Counted from the stretch's first letter, positions 31,069-39,009 are shown. The stretch: DNA of 51,644 bases from Nitriliruptorales bacterium (GCA_024644015.1 JAHELV010000025.1:1-51644); one strand, 5' to 3'. Translations and numbers: made by a program. Notes: generated by a model not told the origin, from the letters alone.

Positions 31069-33060
31069 TCACTGCGGTACCTTCCGTTCGGCGACCTCGG
31101 CGCTGAGCTCCTCGACGAACTGGGCGACCGGCACGCCCTTGCGCTGCGCGCCCGTACGCGGCCGGACGGCGACGCAGCCCGCCCCGACCTCGGCGTCGCC
31201 GACGATCAACTGGTACGGCACCTTGTCGAGCTGGTGGCGTCGGATCTTCGCACCGAGGGTGTCATCGGTCCGGTCGACGTCCGCGCGCAGGCTCGCGGCG
31301 CGCAGCGTCTCTCCGACCTCCCCGGCGTAGGCGTGGTGCGCCTCGCCGATGGGCACGACGACCACCTGGACCGGCGCGAGCCATGTTGGGAACGCGCCGC
31401 CGAAGTGCTCGACGAGGATCGCGAAGAACCGCTCGAGCGAGCCGAACAGGGCGCGATGGATCATGAACGGTTGTCGGCTGCCGCCATCGGGCGCGACGTA
31501 CCGCAGCCCGAAGCGCTCGGGCAGGTTGAAGTCGACCTGGTTGGTGGTCAGCTGCCACGCCCGGCCGATCGCGTCGGTGACCTGGAAGTCGATCTTCGGC
31601 CCGTAGAAGGCGCCCTCGCCCTCGTCGACCACGTAGTCCAGCCCGGAGCGGTCCAGTGCCGCGGCCAACGCGGCCTCGGCGTGGGCCCAGCCTTCGTCGG
31701 TGCCGACCGTATCGGCCTTCGGCGGTCGCGTCGACAGCGCCACACGCGAAGGTCCGTCGACGAAGCCGAAGTCGCGGTAGACCGCGAGCGTGAAGTCGAT
31801 GACGCCGACCACTTCGTCGACGACCTGTTCCTCGGTGCAGAAGATGTGCGCGTCGTCCTGGGTGAAGCCACGCGCCCGGAGCAGCCCATGGACGACGCCG
31901 GAGCGCTCGTACCGGTAGACCGTGCCGAGCTCGGCCAGTCGCAGCGGCAGATCGCGATAGCTCCGCGTCCTGCTGCGGTAGATGAGCACGTGGAACGGGC
32001 AGTTCATCGGCTTGGCGTAGTAGTCGCCGACTTCGCCATGCCCTTTGTCGGCCAACCGCATCGGCGGGAACATCGCGTCGGCGAAGTAGTCGAGGTGACC
32101 GGAGGTCTCCCACAGCGTGCTGCGTCCCACGTGTGGCGTGTACACCGGCTCGTAGCCCCGCTCGAGGTGCGTCCGCCGGCTGTAGTCCTCCATCGCGAGC
32201 CGCACACGGCCACCGCGCGGGTGGAACAAGGTCAACCCGGTGCCGAGCTCGGCGGGCGAGGAGATCAGGTCGAGCTCGCGACCCAGCTTGCGGTGATCGC
32301 GTGCACGCGCCTGCTCCAGGCGCTTGAGGTGCGCCCGCAGCGCCTTGCCGGACTCCCACGCCGTGCCGTAGATGCGTTGCAGCTGCTGATTGGACTCGTC
32401 GCCGCGCCAGTACGCGCCGGCGACGCGCTGCAGCGCGAAGGCCGGCACCCAGCGCGTCGACGGCAGGTGTGGGCCGCGGCACAGGTCGACCCACTCGGTA
32501 CCGTCGCCGCGGAGGTTGGCGTACACGGTCACCTCGGCGTCGCCCGCGCCCTCCACCTTGTCGACCCCGGCGATGATCTCCCGCTTGTAGGGCTGGTCGG
32601 CGAACAGGTCCAACGCCGCGTCGCGCGACAGCGTGCGCCGCTCGAACGACTGGTCGTCGCGGATGATCTCCCGCATCCGCTCCTCGATGCGCTCGAGGTC
32701 CTCGGGTGTGAACGGCTCGGCGACGTCGAAGTCGTAGTAGAAGCCGTCGGCGATGGGCGGCCCGATCGCGAACTTGGCGTCAGGGAACAGATCGGTCACC
32801 GCCTGCGCCAGTACATGGGCGACTGAGTGCCGCAGGATGCTGCGTCCGCTGTCACTGTCGGCGGTGATCGGCTCGACCGTGGCCGACGACTCGAGCGGCG
32901 CGTCAAGGTCACGTTGCTCGCCGTCTACGAGTGCGGCGACGACCCGACCGCGGCGTGCGCCGAGCGTGTCGAGCGCCTCTGCGACCGTGACCGGCTGTTC
33001 GACGGTGCGCTGCTGACCGTCCGGCTGGGCCACGACGATACTCGACACGTTGATCACCAC
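31069..33060 (-). CDS. thrS: Threonyl-tRNA synthetase
   Basis: The protein has 663 residues, full length. It opens with a TGS domain (residues 1-65) and then the editing domain with RHSVAHVLAQAVTDLFPDAK and the metal site in VDLCRGPHLPSTRWV. The class II core shows GLTLFHPRGGRVRLAMEDYS, YVPVYTPHVGRSTLWETSGH-like sequence, CPFHVLIYRSRTRSYRDLPL with its zinc Cys, RYERSGVVHGLLRARGFTQD (motif 2), and MIHRALFGSLERFFAILVEH (motif 3). The anticodon-binding domain ends the protein. The start is GTG at 33060. No T-box leader was seen in the 67-bp gap upstream. Confidence 0.96.
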   Translation of the reverse strand: MVINVSSIVVAQPDGQQRTVEQPVTVAEALDTLGARRGRVVAALVDGEQRDLDAPLESSATVEPITADSDSGRSILRHSVAHVLAQAVTDLFPDAKFAIGPPIADGFYYDFDVAEPFTPEDLERIEERMREIIRDDQSFERRTLSRDAALDLFADQPYKREIIAGVDKVEGAGDAEVTVYANLRGDGTEWVDLCRGPHLPSTRWVPAFALQRVAGAYWRGDESNQQLQRIYGTAWESGKALRAHLKRLEQARARDHRKLGRELDLISSPAELGTGLTLFHPRGGRVRLAMEDYSRRTHLERGYEPVYTPHVGRSTLWETSGHLDYFADAMFPPMRLADKGHGEVGDYYAKPMNCPFHVLIYRSRTRSYRDLPLRLAELGTVYRYERSGVVHGLLRARGFTQDDAHIFCTEEQVVDEVVGVIDFTLAVYRDFGFVDGPSRVALSTRPPKADTVGTDEGWAHAEAALAAALDRSGLDYVVDEGEGAFYGPKIDFQVTDAIGRAWQLTTNQVDFNLPERFGLRYVAPDGGSRQPFMIHRALFGSLERFFAILVEHFGGAFPTWLAPVQVVVVPIGEAHHAYAGEVGETLRAASLRADVDRTDDTLGAKIRRHQLDKVPYQLIVGDAEVGAGCVAVRPRTGAQRKGVPVAQFVEELSAEVAERKVPQ

Positions 33061-33127
33061 TTCTGCGGGGCCGACACACCCGGATGGAACGTCGCCTCAG
33101 GGTCCGCAGGATAGCCGTGGCCACGCC

Positions 33128-33352
33128 CTACGCGGGGGTCTCCAACGCGATCAGCACGTCGTGCGCACGTCGGGCATCGTCGGGATGCACCAGCACCCGG
33201 GTGGCATGGCCGCCGGAGCTCAGCGCGTACACCACGCCGAGCGCGTCGCGATCCAGCTCGGCGCGCACGCCCTCGGCCCGCAGTGCGCCACGCAGCAGGA
33301 CCGCGCTCGTGTGTGGCAGTGCGGTCAGCACCTGCCAGTCGGCAGTGGTCAT
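33128..33352 (-). CDS. DUF2007-like small protein
   Basis: The protein has 74 residues and a single small alpha/beta domain. The pattern is WQVLTALPHTSAVLLRGALR, then GVRAELDRD and RVLVHPDDARRAHDVLIALE. This matches the putative signal-transducing or DUF2007 family, in which such ferredoxin-like domains have a VxxxDxxxA end motif. The function is unknown. The ATG overlaps the preceding TPR gene's stop by 4 bp, so the two are coupled, and thrS follows 67 bp downstream. Confidence 0.75.
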   Translation of the reverse strand: MTTADWQVLTALPHTSAVLLRGALRAEGVRAELDRDALGVVYALSSGGHATRVLVHPDDARRAHDVLIALETPA

Positions 33353-34866
33353 CGCCGACCTCGGAACAGCGGGGGCAGGCGCAGGCTCGATCGCTGCAGA
33401 CCTTCGCTGACCAGCGCGAGCCGCTCGTGCGCCTCCTGGTCGAGGGGTTCGATCTCCAGTACCTGCAGGTAGTGCATCCGCGCCTGTTCGTAGTCCTGCT
33501 CGGCAAGCGCGACGGCAGCCAACGCCCGGTGGGCCTCGATCGATCCCGGCGCGACCGCCTCCAGCCGCGACGCGGCGGCATGTGCCAGCTCGAGATCGGC
33601 GGCAGCCAGCCGCGCCCGACTGAGCTCGGCGAGCTCGGCTGGATCATCGGGGATGTCGAACCCGATGTCTGCATGCGTCCGCGGTTCGACCCCCAGGGTC
33701 GGTTCAGCATCCGGCGGCTGCTCGACGTCCGCGGTCGACCCGACGCCCTCCGCTTCCACGGTCTCGTCGTCCCCCGCCTTCGGCTCGACGTCAGCGGTCG
33801 ACGCCATGCCGTCCACGTTCGCCGTCACCTCGTCCACCGCCTCCGGCTCGACCTCGGCGCCGGCTGCCTGGTCGTCGTCGGTCCGGTCGGTCCCAGCCGG
33901 CGGGCCGGCATCAGCCTGGCGCTGCGTCCGCGCCCTGACCCGCACGGGGCGGACAGCGACGCCCATCAGGATCACTGCGGCCGCCCCGACGAGACCCCGC
34001 ACGATGCCGAGGCCGGGCACGGCAGCCCCGAGTAACAGGCCCACCGTCAGCGAGCCGATCACCAGCGCGGGCAGCCCGGGACGCGGCGGGTCGACCGTGC
34101 CTCCGGCAGCGCTTCCGAGCCACGACTTCGTCGCGCTGGCGACCCGCCGGGTCGCCGGGCCGGCCGGCTCGACCGCAGGACCGTAGCGGTCCAGTTCCTC
34201 GGCGGGATCCCTGTCCTGCGCTTCGAGCGCCTCGACCAGGCCATCGCGCGCGTCACGATCGGCCCCGTTCAGGTCCAGTGCCTGGCGGAAGGCGGTTTCG
34301 GCGTGCGCCCACTCCCCCGCGTCGAGGGCGATCTCTCCCAGCATCAGATGGCCCCCGCGGTACGTGGGATCCACCCGCACCGCCCGCTCCGCCGCCACCG
34401 CCGCCTCGTACGGCGCACCGCCCGCCAACTGCAGCTGCGCCAGCACGGTCCAGTTCTTCGCCTTGCCGGGCGCCAGCGCGGTGGCCTGCAGTGCCGCGTC
34501 GAGTCCCTCCGCGCGCCACCGCGACCGGGTCACCGCTGTGCTCGCCAGTGCGAACCATGCCGCCGACGACGCTGGATCGAGGCGGGTGGCCATGCGGGCG
34601 GCGTACATGGCGGCGGCGTAGCGCTCCCGCAGGTAGTCGATGCGTGCGAGCATGAGCCACACGGTCGGGTCGCCTGGCGCGTGGCGTTGAACCTCCCAGG
34701 CCAGCACGCTCGCGGCGTCGTAGACGCCGTCGTCGATGAGGTCGTTGATCTCGGCCAGCGCCCGTCGATCAGCCCGCTGCCCAGGTGCGTTCTCCTGCGT
34801 GACGACCCTCTTCATCCTCGTGTCTTGCATTCGCGTGTCGCTCGTGCGCAGCGCGCGCGTTGACAT
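33349..34866 (-). CDS. TPR-repeat membrane protein with acidic linker
   Basis: The protein has 505 residues. The N-terminal 200 residues are tetratricopeptide repeats (for example AAMYAARMATRLDPASSAAW, AAERAAVRVDPTYRGGHLML-like, HAETAFRQALDLNGADRDAR). Two adjoining hydrophobic helices follow (LPALVIGSLTVGLLLGAAVP and LVGAAAVILMGVAV), then a basic stretch and an acidic, low-complexity linker of about 90 residues. Two or more C-terminal TPR motifs end the protein (AHRALAAVALAEQDYEQARM). The topology places both TPR blocks on the same side. It is probably a scaffold for a membrane complex. Start choice is uncertain: ATG codons at 34866, 34830 and 34815 are in frame and none has a clear ribosome site. 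Confidence 0.82.
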   Translation of the reverse strand: MSTRALRTSDTRMQDTRMKRVVTQENAPGQRADRRALAEINDLIDDGVYDAASVLAWEVQRHAPGDPTVWLMLARIDYLRERYAAAMYAARMATRLDPASSAAWFALASTAVTRSRWRAEGLDAALQATALAPGKAKNWTVLAQLQLAGGAPYEAAVAAERAVRVDPTYRGGHLMLGEIALDAGEWAHAETAFRQALDLNGADRDARDGLVEALEAQDRDPAEELDRYGPAVEPAGPATRRVASATKSWLGSAAGGTVDPPRPGLPALVIGSLTVGLLLGAAVPGLGIVRGLVGAAAVILMGVAVRPVRVRARTQRQADAGPPAGTDRTDDDQAAGAEVEPEAVDEVTANVDGMASTADVEPKAGDDETVEAEGVGSTADVEQPPDAEPTLGVEPRTHADIGFDIPDDPAELAELSRARLAAADLELAHAAASRLEAVAPGSIEAHRALAAVALAEQDYEQARMHYLQVLEIEPLDQEAHERLALVSEGLQRSSLRLPPLFRGRR

Positions 34867-34927
34867 CGCGAAGTGTATTCGGCCAGACGGCGGATCGACA
34901 GCGGACGCCCGTGCCGGATCGCCACCG

Positions 34928-35215
34928 TCAGTGGGCGCCGACCTCGGCCCGCGCCTGCGCCTGCAGCAGCAGGCTCATGCCGCGCAGATCGCCGGGTGCC
35001 AGCTGAATGGCGATACCCGCCTCGGCGATCGCGCGATCGATGTCGCCGGCTGCCAGCTCGAGCTCCGCCAACAGCAGTCGCAGCTCGACATCGGCCGGCC
35101 GACGCTCGGTGGCCTGACGCAAGCGGGCCCGGGCACGCTGCGGCCGGCGACGCGCGTACGACAACCTGACGCCCAGTCGGGTCAGGACCCACCACAGTCG
35201 ATGCACGCTGCTCAT
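34928..35215 (-). CDS. Small TPR-like protein
   Basis: The protein has 95 residues. The sequence holds one to two TPR-like helical hairpins (RLRQATERRPADVELRLLLA and ELAAGDIDRAIAEAGIAIQL, then APGDLRGMSLLLQAQA). It may be a companion of the larger TPR protein 61 bp downstream. The ATG at 35215 has only a weak, very close Shine-Dalgarno. A longer open frame to 35752 on this strand runs antisense through the kinase gene and is not supported. Confidence 0.6.
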   Translation of the reverse strand: MSSVHRLWWVLTRLGVRLSYARRRPQRARARLRQATERRPADVELRLLLAELELAAGDIDRAIAEAGIAIQLAPGDLRGMSLLLQAQARAEVGAH

Positions 35216-35302
35216 TCCTGGCTCGTGCGTCCATGCCGGACACCGCGGACCCCCGACCGGGTGGCGCGCCGGCCACCGTGGCCAAACGTATGGACCTGGC
35301 CG

Positions 35303-35325
35303 ATTGGACACATGGCCAATATTGG
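35303..35325. promoter_or_regulatory. Triple ATTGG/CCAAT element in the divergent promoter region
   Basis: Half-sites ATTGG (35303-35307), CCAAT (35316-35320) and ATTGG (35321-35325) lie between the divergent TPR and kinase genes. The last two form the perfect palindrome CCAATATTGG. This is the most A+T-rich spot in the 220-bp spacer, so it may be an operator or part of a promoter. Assigned by eye. Confidence 0.3.
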
Positions 35326-35435
35326 GGAAGAACCGGGCGGTACGGGTCGTGCTACAACCATGCGGCGCCGGTCCGGTCCGGTCTGCGTCCGGCCGGCCGT
35401 GCGCGACCACCGTGCCGATCTCGTAGACTGCCCGA

Positions 35436-37139
35436 GTGCTCGAACCTCCTTCTTCGCAGCGCCGCTCCCTCGATGCCCCGTACCGAGGGCAAGATCGACG
35501 AGCCCTCATCGCGGCCAGCCCGGCTGCCACCGGCCGGCCGTTCTTCATCGCCGGCTTCGGCCTCGTGCTCCTCACCGCCGCGATGTACCTGCTTGGACCG
35601 GCCGACCCGAACAACCCCGACACCGCGTCGGTCGCCGCGAGCTTCGAGCTGAGCGCCGGCGCACTTGGCGTGGTTGCCGCCACCCTGTGCGTCGTCCGTT
35701 GGCGACTCGCGGGCGACGCCCGCGCGCTGTGGCTGGGTACCGCCGTCGGCATCTATGCGGCGTTTTCGATCGCGCTGGCGCAGTTGCTGCCCCCGATCCT
35801 CCCCGACGGCACGTCGGTTGGCTGGATCAGGCCCGCGAGTCTGCTGGTATCGCTCGCGTTGTTCGCCTACGTGTTGCGATCACCGGAGGTCGACGCGCGC
35901 CTGCGCCCCGCGCGGGCGTTCGGCATCGCGATCGCCGCGTTCGCCGCGTTGAGCGTGGTGCTCATCACCGTCGGGAACCTCGGCGCGGGCATCGTGCGTG
36001 CGATTCCCGGCGATCAGAACGCCATATCGAGCATCATCGGCCTGGCGTGGGCCGCCTACGCCACGATCTACGTGATCCGTGGCATCCGCGATCGGCGGCT
36101 GCTGTTCGCGTGGTACGGCCTGGCCATGTTCGGCCTGACGCTCGCGGAGCTTGCCCGCGCACTGCTGCAACCTGTGGCCGGGCCCGCGTCAGCAGAGGAT
36201 CTGGTTCTCGGCTCGGCGATCATCCGGTGCATCGCGCTGCTGTACGCCGTCGTCGGTGTGACCCAGGAGCTCCAGACGCTGTTCGCCAGCCAGAGCAGCC
36301 GGTTGCTGAAGACCACCGTGGACACACTGTCGACCAGCGCGTCGCTGCGCGCGGCACAGCAGCGTCAGGAAGAGCTCGCCCACGAGGCGCGCAACGCGTT
36401 GACGGCCATCGAGGGCGCCACACAGACGCTCGAGCGCTTCCGTGAGAACCTCGACGACGACACACGGCGTGCGCTTGCGCTCGCGGTGTCCGACGAGATC
36501 GGTCGCCTCCAACAACTGGTGGGCGCCTCGACGGGTACCGATCATCCCGTGTCGTTCCGGTTGTCCGACATCATCGGACCCCAGCTCGACCTTGCCCGTG
36601 CGCAGGGCGCACAGGTGATCGGGGCCGTGTCCACCGACCTCCTCGCATACGGGCGCCCCGCGGACTTCGCCGAGGTGCTGCAGAACCTGTTGGTCAACGC
36701 CAGGGTCCACGGTCGTGGCACCATCACGGTCCGGGCCAGCAACGGCGGCGAGTACATCCTGGTCCGTGTGGAGGATCGCGGAGCGGGCGTGCCTGCACCA
36801 CTGCGCAAGGCCGTCTTCGAGCGCGGGCGCCGTGCGTCGGACTCACCTGGCTCGGGCCTGGGCCTCTACCTGTCCCGGCAGCTCATCAAGCAGCAGAACG
36901 GCAACCTGTGGGTCGAGGACGCGCCAGGCGGCGGCGCGGCCTTCGTGATGGCGATTCCGACCGGTCCGATCGACAGGTCGTCGGCGTTCACCGACAGCGG
37001 CCGGCTACAGCCCATCAAGCGCGTCGACGATGGCGTCAAGCCCGCCAACGGGCACCGTCCGCTCTCCGGCAACGGTGCGCAGCACCCCGAACTCCGGGCT
37101 GGGGCTCGGCGTCGGAAGCACCAGGATCCTGTCGACTGA
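35436..37139 (+). CDS. Membrane-bound sensor histidine kinase
   Basis: The protein has 567 residues. About seven or eight helices occupy residues 35-275 (for example FFIAGFGLVLLTAAMYLLG, GLAWAAYATIYVIRG, CIALLYAVVGVTQELQTL), and no extracytoplasmic sensor domain is visible. The cytoplasmic part has the phospho-acceptor box EELAHEARNALTAIEGATQT. The HATPase domain follows: N box EVLQNLLVNARVHGRG, G1 box VEDRGAGVP, then KAVFERGRRASDSPGSGLGL. The start is GTG at 35436. The gene precedes the response regulator and Tad pilus genes, so it probably controls the pilus. Its last 135 bp overlap, tail to tail, the small receiver-like gene on the other strand. Confidence 0.88.
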   Translation: MLEPPSSQRRSLDAPYRGQDRRALIAASPAATGRPFFIAGFGLVLLTAAMYLLGPADPNNPDTASVAASFELSAGALGVVAATLCVVRWRLAGDARALWLGTAVGIYAAFSIALAQLLPPILPDGTSVGWIRPASLLVSLALFAYVLRSPEVDARLRPARAFGIAIAAFAALSVVLITVGNLGAGIVRAIPGDQNAISSIIGLAWAAYATIYVIRGIRDRRLLFAWYGLAMFGLTLAELARALLQPVAGPASAEDLVLGSAIIRCIALLYAVVGVTQELQTLFASQSSRLLKTTVDTLSTSASLRAAQQRQEELAHEARNALTAIEGATQTLERFRENLDDDTRRALALAVSDEIGRLQQLVGASTGTDHPVSFRLSDIIGPQLDLARAQGAQVIGAVSTDLLAYGRPADFAEVLQNLLVNARVHGRGTITVRASNGGEYILVRVEDRGAGVPAPLRKAVFERGRRASDSPGSGLGLYLSRQLIKQQNGNLWVEDAPGGGAAFVMAIPTGPIDRSSAFTDSGRLQPIKRVDDGVKPANGHRPLSGNGAQHPELRAGARRRKHQDPVD

Positions 37140-37334
37140 GATCCACTCAGGAAGCGTTTTGGTGGTCACGATCGCAGCGTCGAAATGTTGCATGGTGGCA
37201 TGATCGGCCTCGAGTGTGGCACTGTCTGCCGTGAGAACCTCGTAGTCGACACCAAGCGCGCGTGCGAGCGAGTCGGCCAGCAGTCGCGGTTCCACCGCGA
37301 TCAACAGCCGCTTCGTCGCGCCATGACGAGCCAT
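37005..37334 (-). CDS. Degenerate receiver-like protein, antisense to the kinase 3' end
   Basis: The protein has 109 residues. It opens KRLLIAVEPRLLADSLARAL, which aligns by eye with the receiver start of the adjacent regulator (RVIMIEDHELLAQSLQVAL). The acidic pair of a true receiver is missing (AVEP instead of IEDH). The strand that should end with the phosphorylated Asp reads FDAAIVTTK, so Thr occupies that place. It would be a pseudo-receiver that cannot be phosphorylated in the usual way. It is divergent from the regulator (69 bp apart). The coding overlap of 135 bp with the kinase is unusual, so confidence is moderate. Confidence 0.6.
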   Translation of the reverse strand: MARHGATKRLLIAVEPRLLADSLARALGVDYEVLTADSATLEADHATMQHFDAAIVTTKTLPEWISVDRILVLPTPSPSPEFGVLRTVAGERTVPVGGLDAIVDALDGL

Positions 37335-37403
37335 GACTCATGGTATATCGCAGCGCAGGATGGAGATTGCGCAGGTGAGGGACCAATGCGGAGGCATACC
37401 TGA

Positions 37404-38060
37404 ATGCGCGTGATCATGATCGAGGACCACGAGTTGCTGGCGCAGAGCCTGCAGGTGGCACTCACGGGCGAAAACGTCACGGTCGCCCGTGTGTGGAGCG
37501 ACGACCGTGACGATCTGCTGGCACAGGCGAAAACGCTCGCCCCTGGCCTGCTCCTGCTCGACTTCGACCTCGGACCCCGAATCGGCAGCGCGTTCGGCAT
37601 GATCGAGCCGCTGAGCGCCTCGGGTTTCGATGTCGTGATGCTGACCGGGGAAACCAACACGCTGGTGCTCGCCCAGTGCCTCGAGGAAGGTGCGGTGGGC
37701 ATCATCAACAAGTCGGTCAGCTTCGACGAGCTGCTCGATCAGATCCAGACCGCGCTCGGAGACGGGGCGTTGATGACCCGGCACGAGCGCGAGGAGATGC
37801 TGTCGAGCCTCAGGCTGCACCGCTCGGCACGCGACAGGGAGCTCAGAGCGTTCCACGATCTCACCGCCCGCGAGAGCGAGGTGCTGGCCGAGCTCATGAA
37901 GGGCAAGGCCGCCGACACGATCGCTGACGAGTCGGTCGTGTCCGTCGCGACCATCCGCACGCAGATCCGCTCGATCCTGTCCAAGCTCGGCGTGAACTCG
38001 CAGCTGGCCGCTGTCGCGCGTGCCCAACAGGCCAGGTGGGAACCACCCGAACAGCCGTGA
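37404..38060 (+). CDS. NarL/LuxR-family response regulator
   Basis: The protein has 218 residues. The receiver domain has the acidic pair in IEDHELL (residues 7-8), the phosphorylation site D53 in LLLLDFDLGP, Thr in VVMLTGETN and the conserved Lys in GIINKSVS. A linker leads to a C-terminal LuxR-type helix-turn-helix, FHDLTARESEVLAELMKGKA, with VATIRTQIRSILSKLGVNSQ as the recognition half. GGAGG lies 9 bases before the ATG. It follows the histidine kinase and precedes the pilin genes. A 16-bp palindrome 12 bp after its stop, repeated before the second pilin, is a candidate binding site. The 3' end of the gene is included in the duplicated segment. Confidence 0.92.
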   Translation: MRVIMIEDHELLAQSLQVALTGENVTVARVWSDDRDDLLAQAKTLAPGLLLLDFDLGPRIGSAFGMIEPLSASGFDVVMLTGETNTLVLAQCLEEGAVGIINKSVSFDELLDQIQTALGDGALMTRHEREEMLSSLRLHRSARDRELRAFHDLTARESEVLAELMKGKAADTIADESVVSVATIRTQIRSILSKLGVNSQLAAVARAQQARWEPPEQP

Positions 38061-38071
38061 GACGACGCCCT

Positions 38072-38087
38072 TCATCACTATTGATGA
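38072..38087. promoter_or_regulatory. 16-bp palindrome upstream of the first pilin (candidate regulator site)
   Basis: TCATCA-CTAT-TGATGA has perfect 6-bp arms and lies 97 bp before the first pilin start and 12 bp after the regulator stop. Its arms, but not its spacer, are conserved in the second copy. Confidence 0.45.
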
Positions 38088-38183
38088 TGCGGGGCTCAGC
38101 GGGGCTCGCGAGACTGCCTCCACGGTCGGTCCTCTACGCAGCCTTTGCGGAGGGCTGTCGACTCACGACACAGGGAGACAGCA

Positions 38184-38402
38184 ATGAGTTCACTGTATTG
38201 GGCGCTGTACGCCCTCACCGAGCCGGTTCGCGCGCGACTGCGATCCGAGCACGGTCTCGAGGCGATCGAGTACGCGCTCATCGCCGCTCTCGTCGCCGTA
38301 GTGGTGATCGCGGCCGTCAACCTGCTCAACCCCAGCATCGGCAACGCGTTCAACACCATCGGCAAGCGCGTCAACGACGCGGCCAACGCCATCCCCAACT
38401 AG
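38184..38402 (+). CDS. flp: Flp/Fap-type pilin 1
   Basis: The prepilin has 72 residues. A short leader ending RSEHG is followed by the mature N terminus LEAIEYALIAALVAVVVIAA. This is the Flp signature: cleavage after Gly, then Glu and Tyr at mature positions 5 and 6. The mature pilin would be about 48 residues ending NDAANAIPN. It would be processed by a TadV-type prepilin peptidase, not seen in this window, and assembled by TadA/TadB/TadC. GGGAG lies 8 bases before the ATG. The gene is one of two near-identical copies. Confidence 0.95.
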   Translation: MSSLYWALYALTEPVRARLRSEHGLEAIEYALIAALVAVVVIAAVNLLNPSIGNAFNTIGKRVNDAANAIPN

Positions 38403-38504
38403 CGGCGGATGACGCGCGCCGACGTCACACTGCCGTCGGCTGACGCGCCGTCGTGTCCAACAGGCCAGGTGGGAACCGCCCCGACAGCCGCGAGGCCAGG
38501 CCCT

Positions 38505-38520
38505 TCATCATAATTGATGA
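38505..38520. promoter_or_regulatory. 16-bp palindrome upstream of the second pilin (candidate regulator site)
   Basis: TCATCA-TAAT-TGATGA occurs exactly 433 bp after the first copy and 97 bp before the second pilin start. The spacer differs from copy 1 but the arms are identical, which suggests the arms are what is recognised. Confidence 0.45.
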
Positions 38521-38616
38521 TGCGGGGCTCACCGGGGGTCGCGAGACTGCCGCGACGGTCGGTCCTCTACGCAGCCTTTGCGGAGGGCTGTCGACTCACG
38601 ACACAGGGAGACTGCA

Positions 38617-38835
38617 ATGAGTTCACTGTTTGCCGCGTTGTACGCCCTCGCCGAGCCGGTTCGTGCGCGACTGCGATCCGAGCACGGTCTCGAGGCGATC
38701 GAGTACGCGCTGATCGCCGCACTGGTTGCCGTCGTGGTGATCGCGGCCGTCGGCCTGCTCAGCCCCAGCGTCGGGAACGCGTTCAACACCATCGGCCAGC
38801 GCGTCAACGACGCGGCCAACCTCATCCCCAACTAG
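38617..38835 (+). CDS. flp: Flp/Fap-type pilin 2
   Basis: The prepilin has 72 residues and differs from pilin 1 at about ten positions, for example SLFAALYALAEPV for SLYWALYALTEPV and VGLLSPSVGNAFNTIGQRVN for VNLLNPSIGNAFNTIGKRVN. The processing region RSEHG-LEAIEYALIAAL is identical. GGGAG lies 8 bases before the ATG. Differences cluster in the leader start and mature C-terminal half, so the two pilins may be mixed in one fibre or expressed under different conditions. Confidence 0.95.
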   Translation: MSSLFAALYALAEPVRARLRSEHGLEAIEYALIAALVAVVVIAAVGLLSPSVGNAFNTIGQRVNDAANLIPN

Positions 38836-38864
38836 CAACGGATGGCGAGTACTCGGGCCGGCCG

Positions 38865-38880
38865 CTGCCCGGGCGGGCAG
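38865..38880 (+). terminator. Short hairpin after pilin 2
   Basis: CTGCCC-GGGC-GGGCAG forms a 6-bp stem 30 bp after the second pilin stop. With the next hairpin (38920-38937) it may limit read-through from abundant pilin mRNA into tadE. There is no T tract. Confidence 0.35.
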
Positions 38881-38919
38881 GGCCCGCTCGGGAGGGCGCG
38901 CGGTAGAGTAACGCGTTCT

Positions 38920-38937
38920 GCGCCCGTCATCGGGCGC
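38920..38937 (+). terminator. Strong hairpin between the pilins and tadE
   Basis: GCGCCCG-TCAT-CGGGCGC is a perfect 7-bp GC stem with a 4-base loop, placed 72 bp before the tadE start. An attenuator or mRNA-stabilising role for the pilin transcript is likely. A T run is absent. Confidence 0.4.
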
Positions 38938-39009
38938 CACCATCGGCCGGTGCGCATGACACCACCTGCGCTGTAGTAGCGAGGAGTACGGCCAATCAGA
39001 AGACGAGTT

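Larger units (their letters stand above)
38020..38835 (+). repeat. Segmental tandem duplication (433-bp offset) carrying a pilin gene in each copy
   Basis: The sequence from about 38020 to 38402 reappears at 38453-38835 with few differences. Each copy contains the last codons of the regulator (remnant only in copy 2), the palindrome, a conserved leader and a complete Flp gene. The leader from about 38120 to 38180 is nearly identical between copies. This points to a recent duplication. Confidence 0.9.

Noticed and set aside
33061-33127. T-box or other leader before thrS
   Set aside because: The gap is only 67 bp and shows no specifier stem or antiterminator-like structure.
37005-37139. Truncating the histidine kinase before the opposite-strand overlap
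   Set aside because: The kinase frame remains open to 37139, but its last 50 residues are low-complexity and past the HATPase domain, so the true end is the first stop. The overlap is kept as observed.
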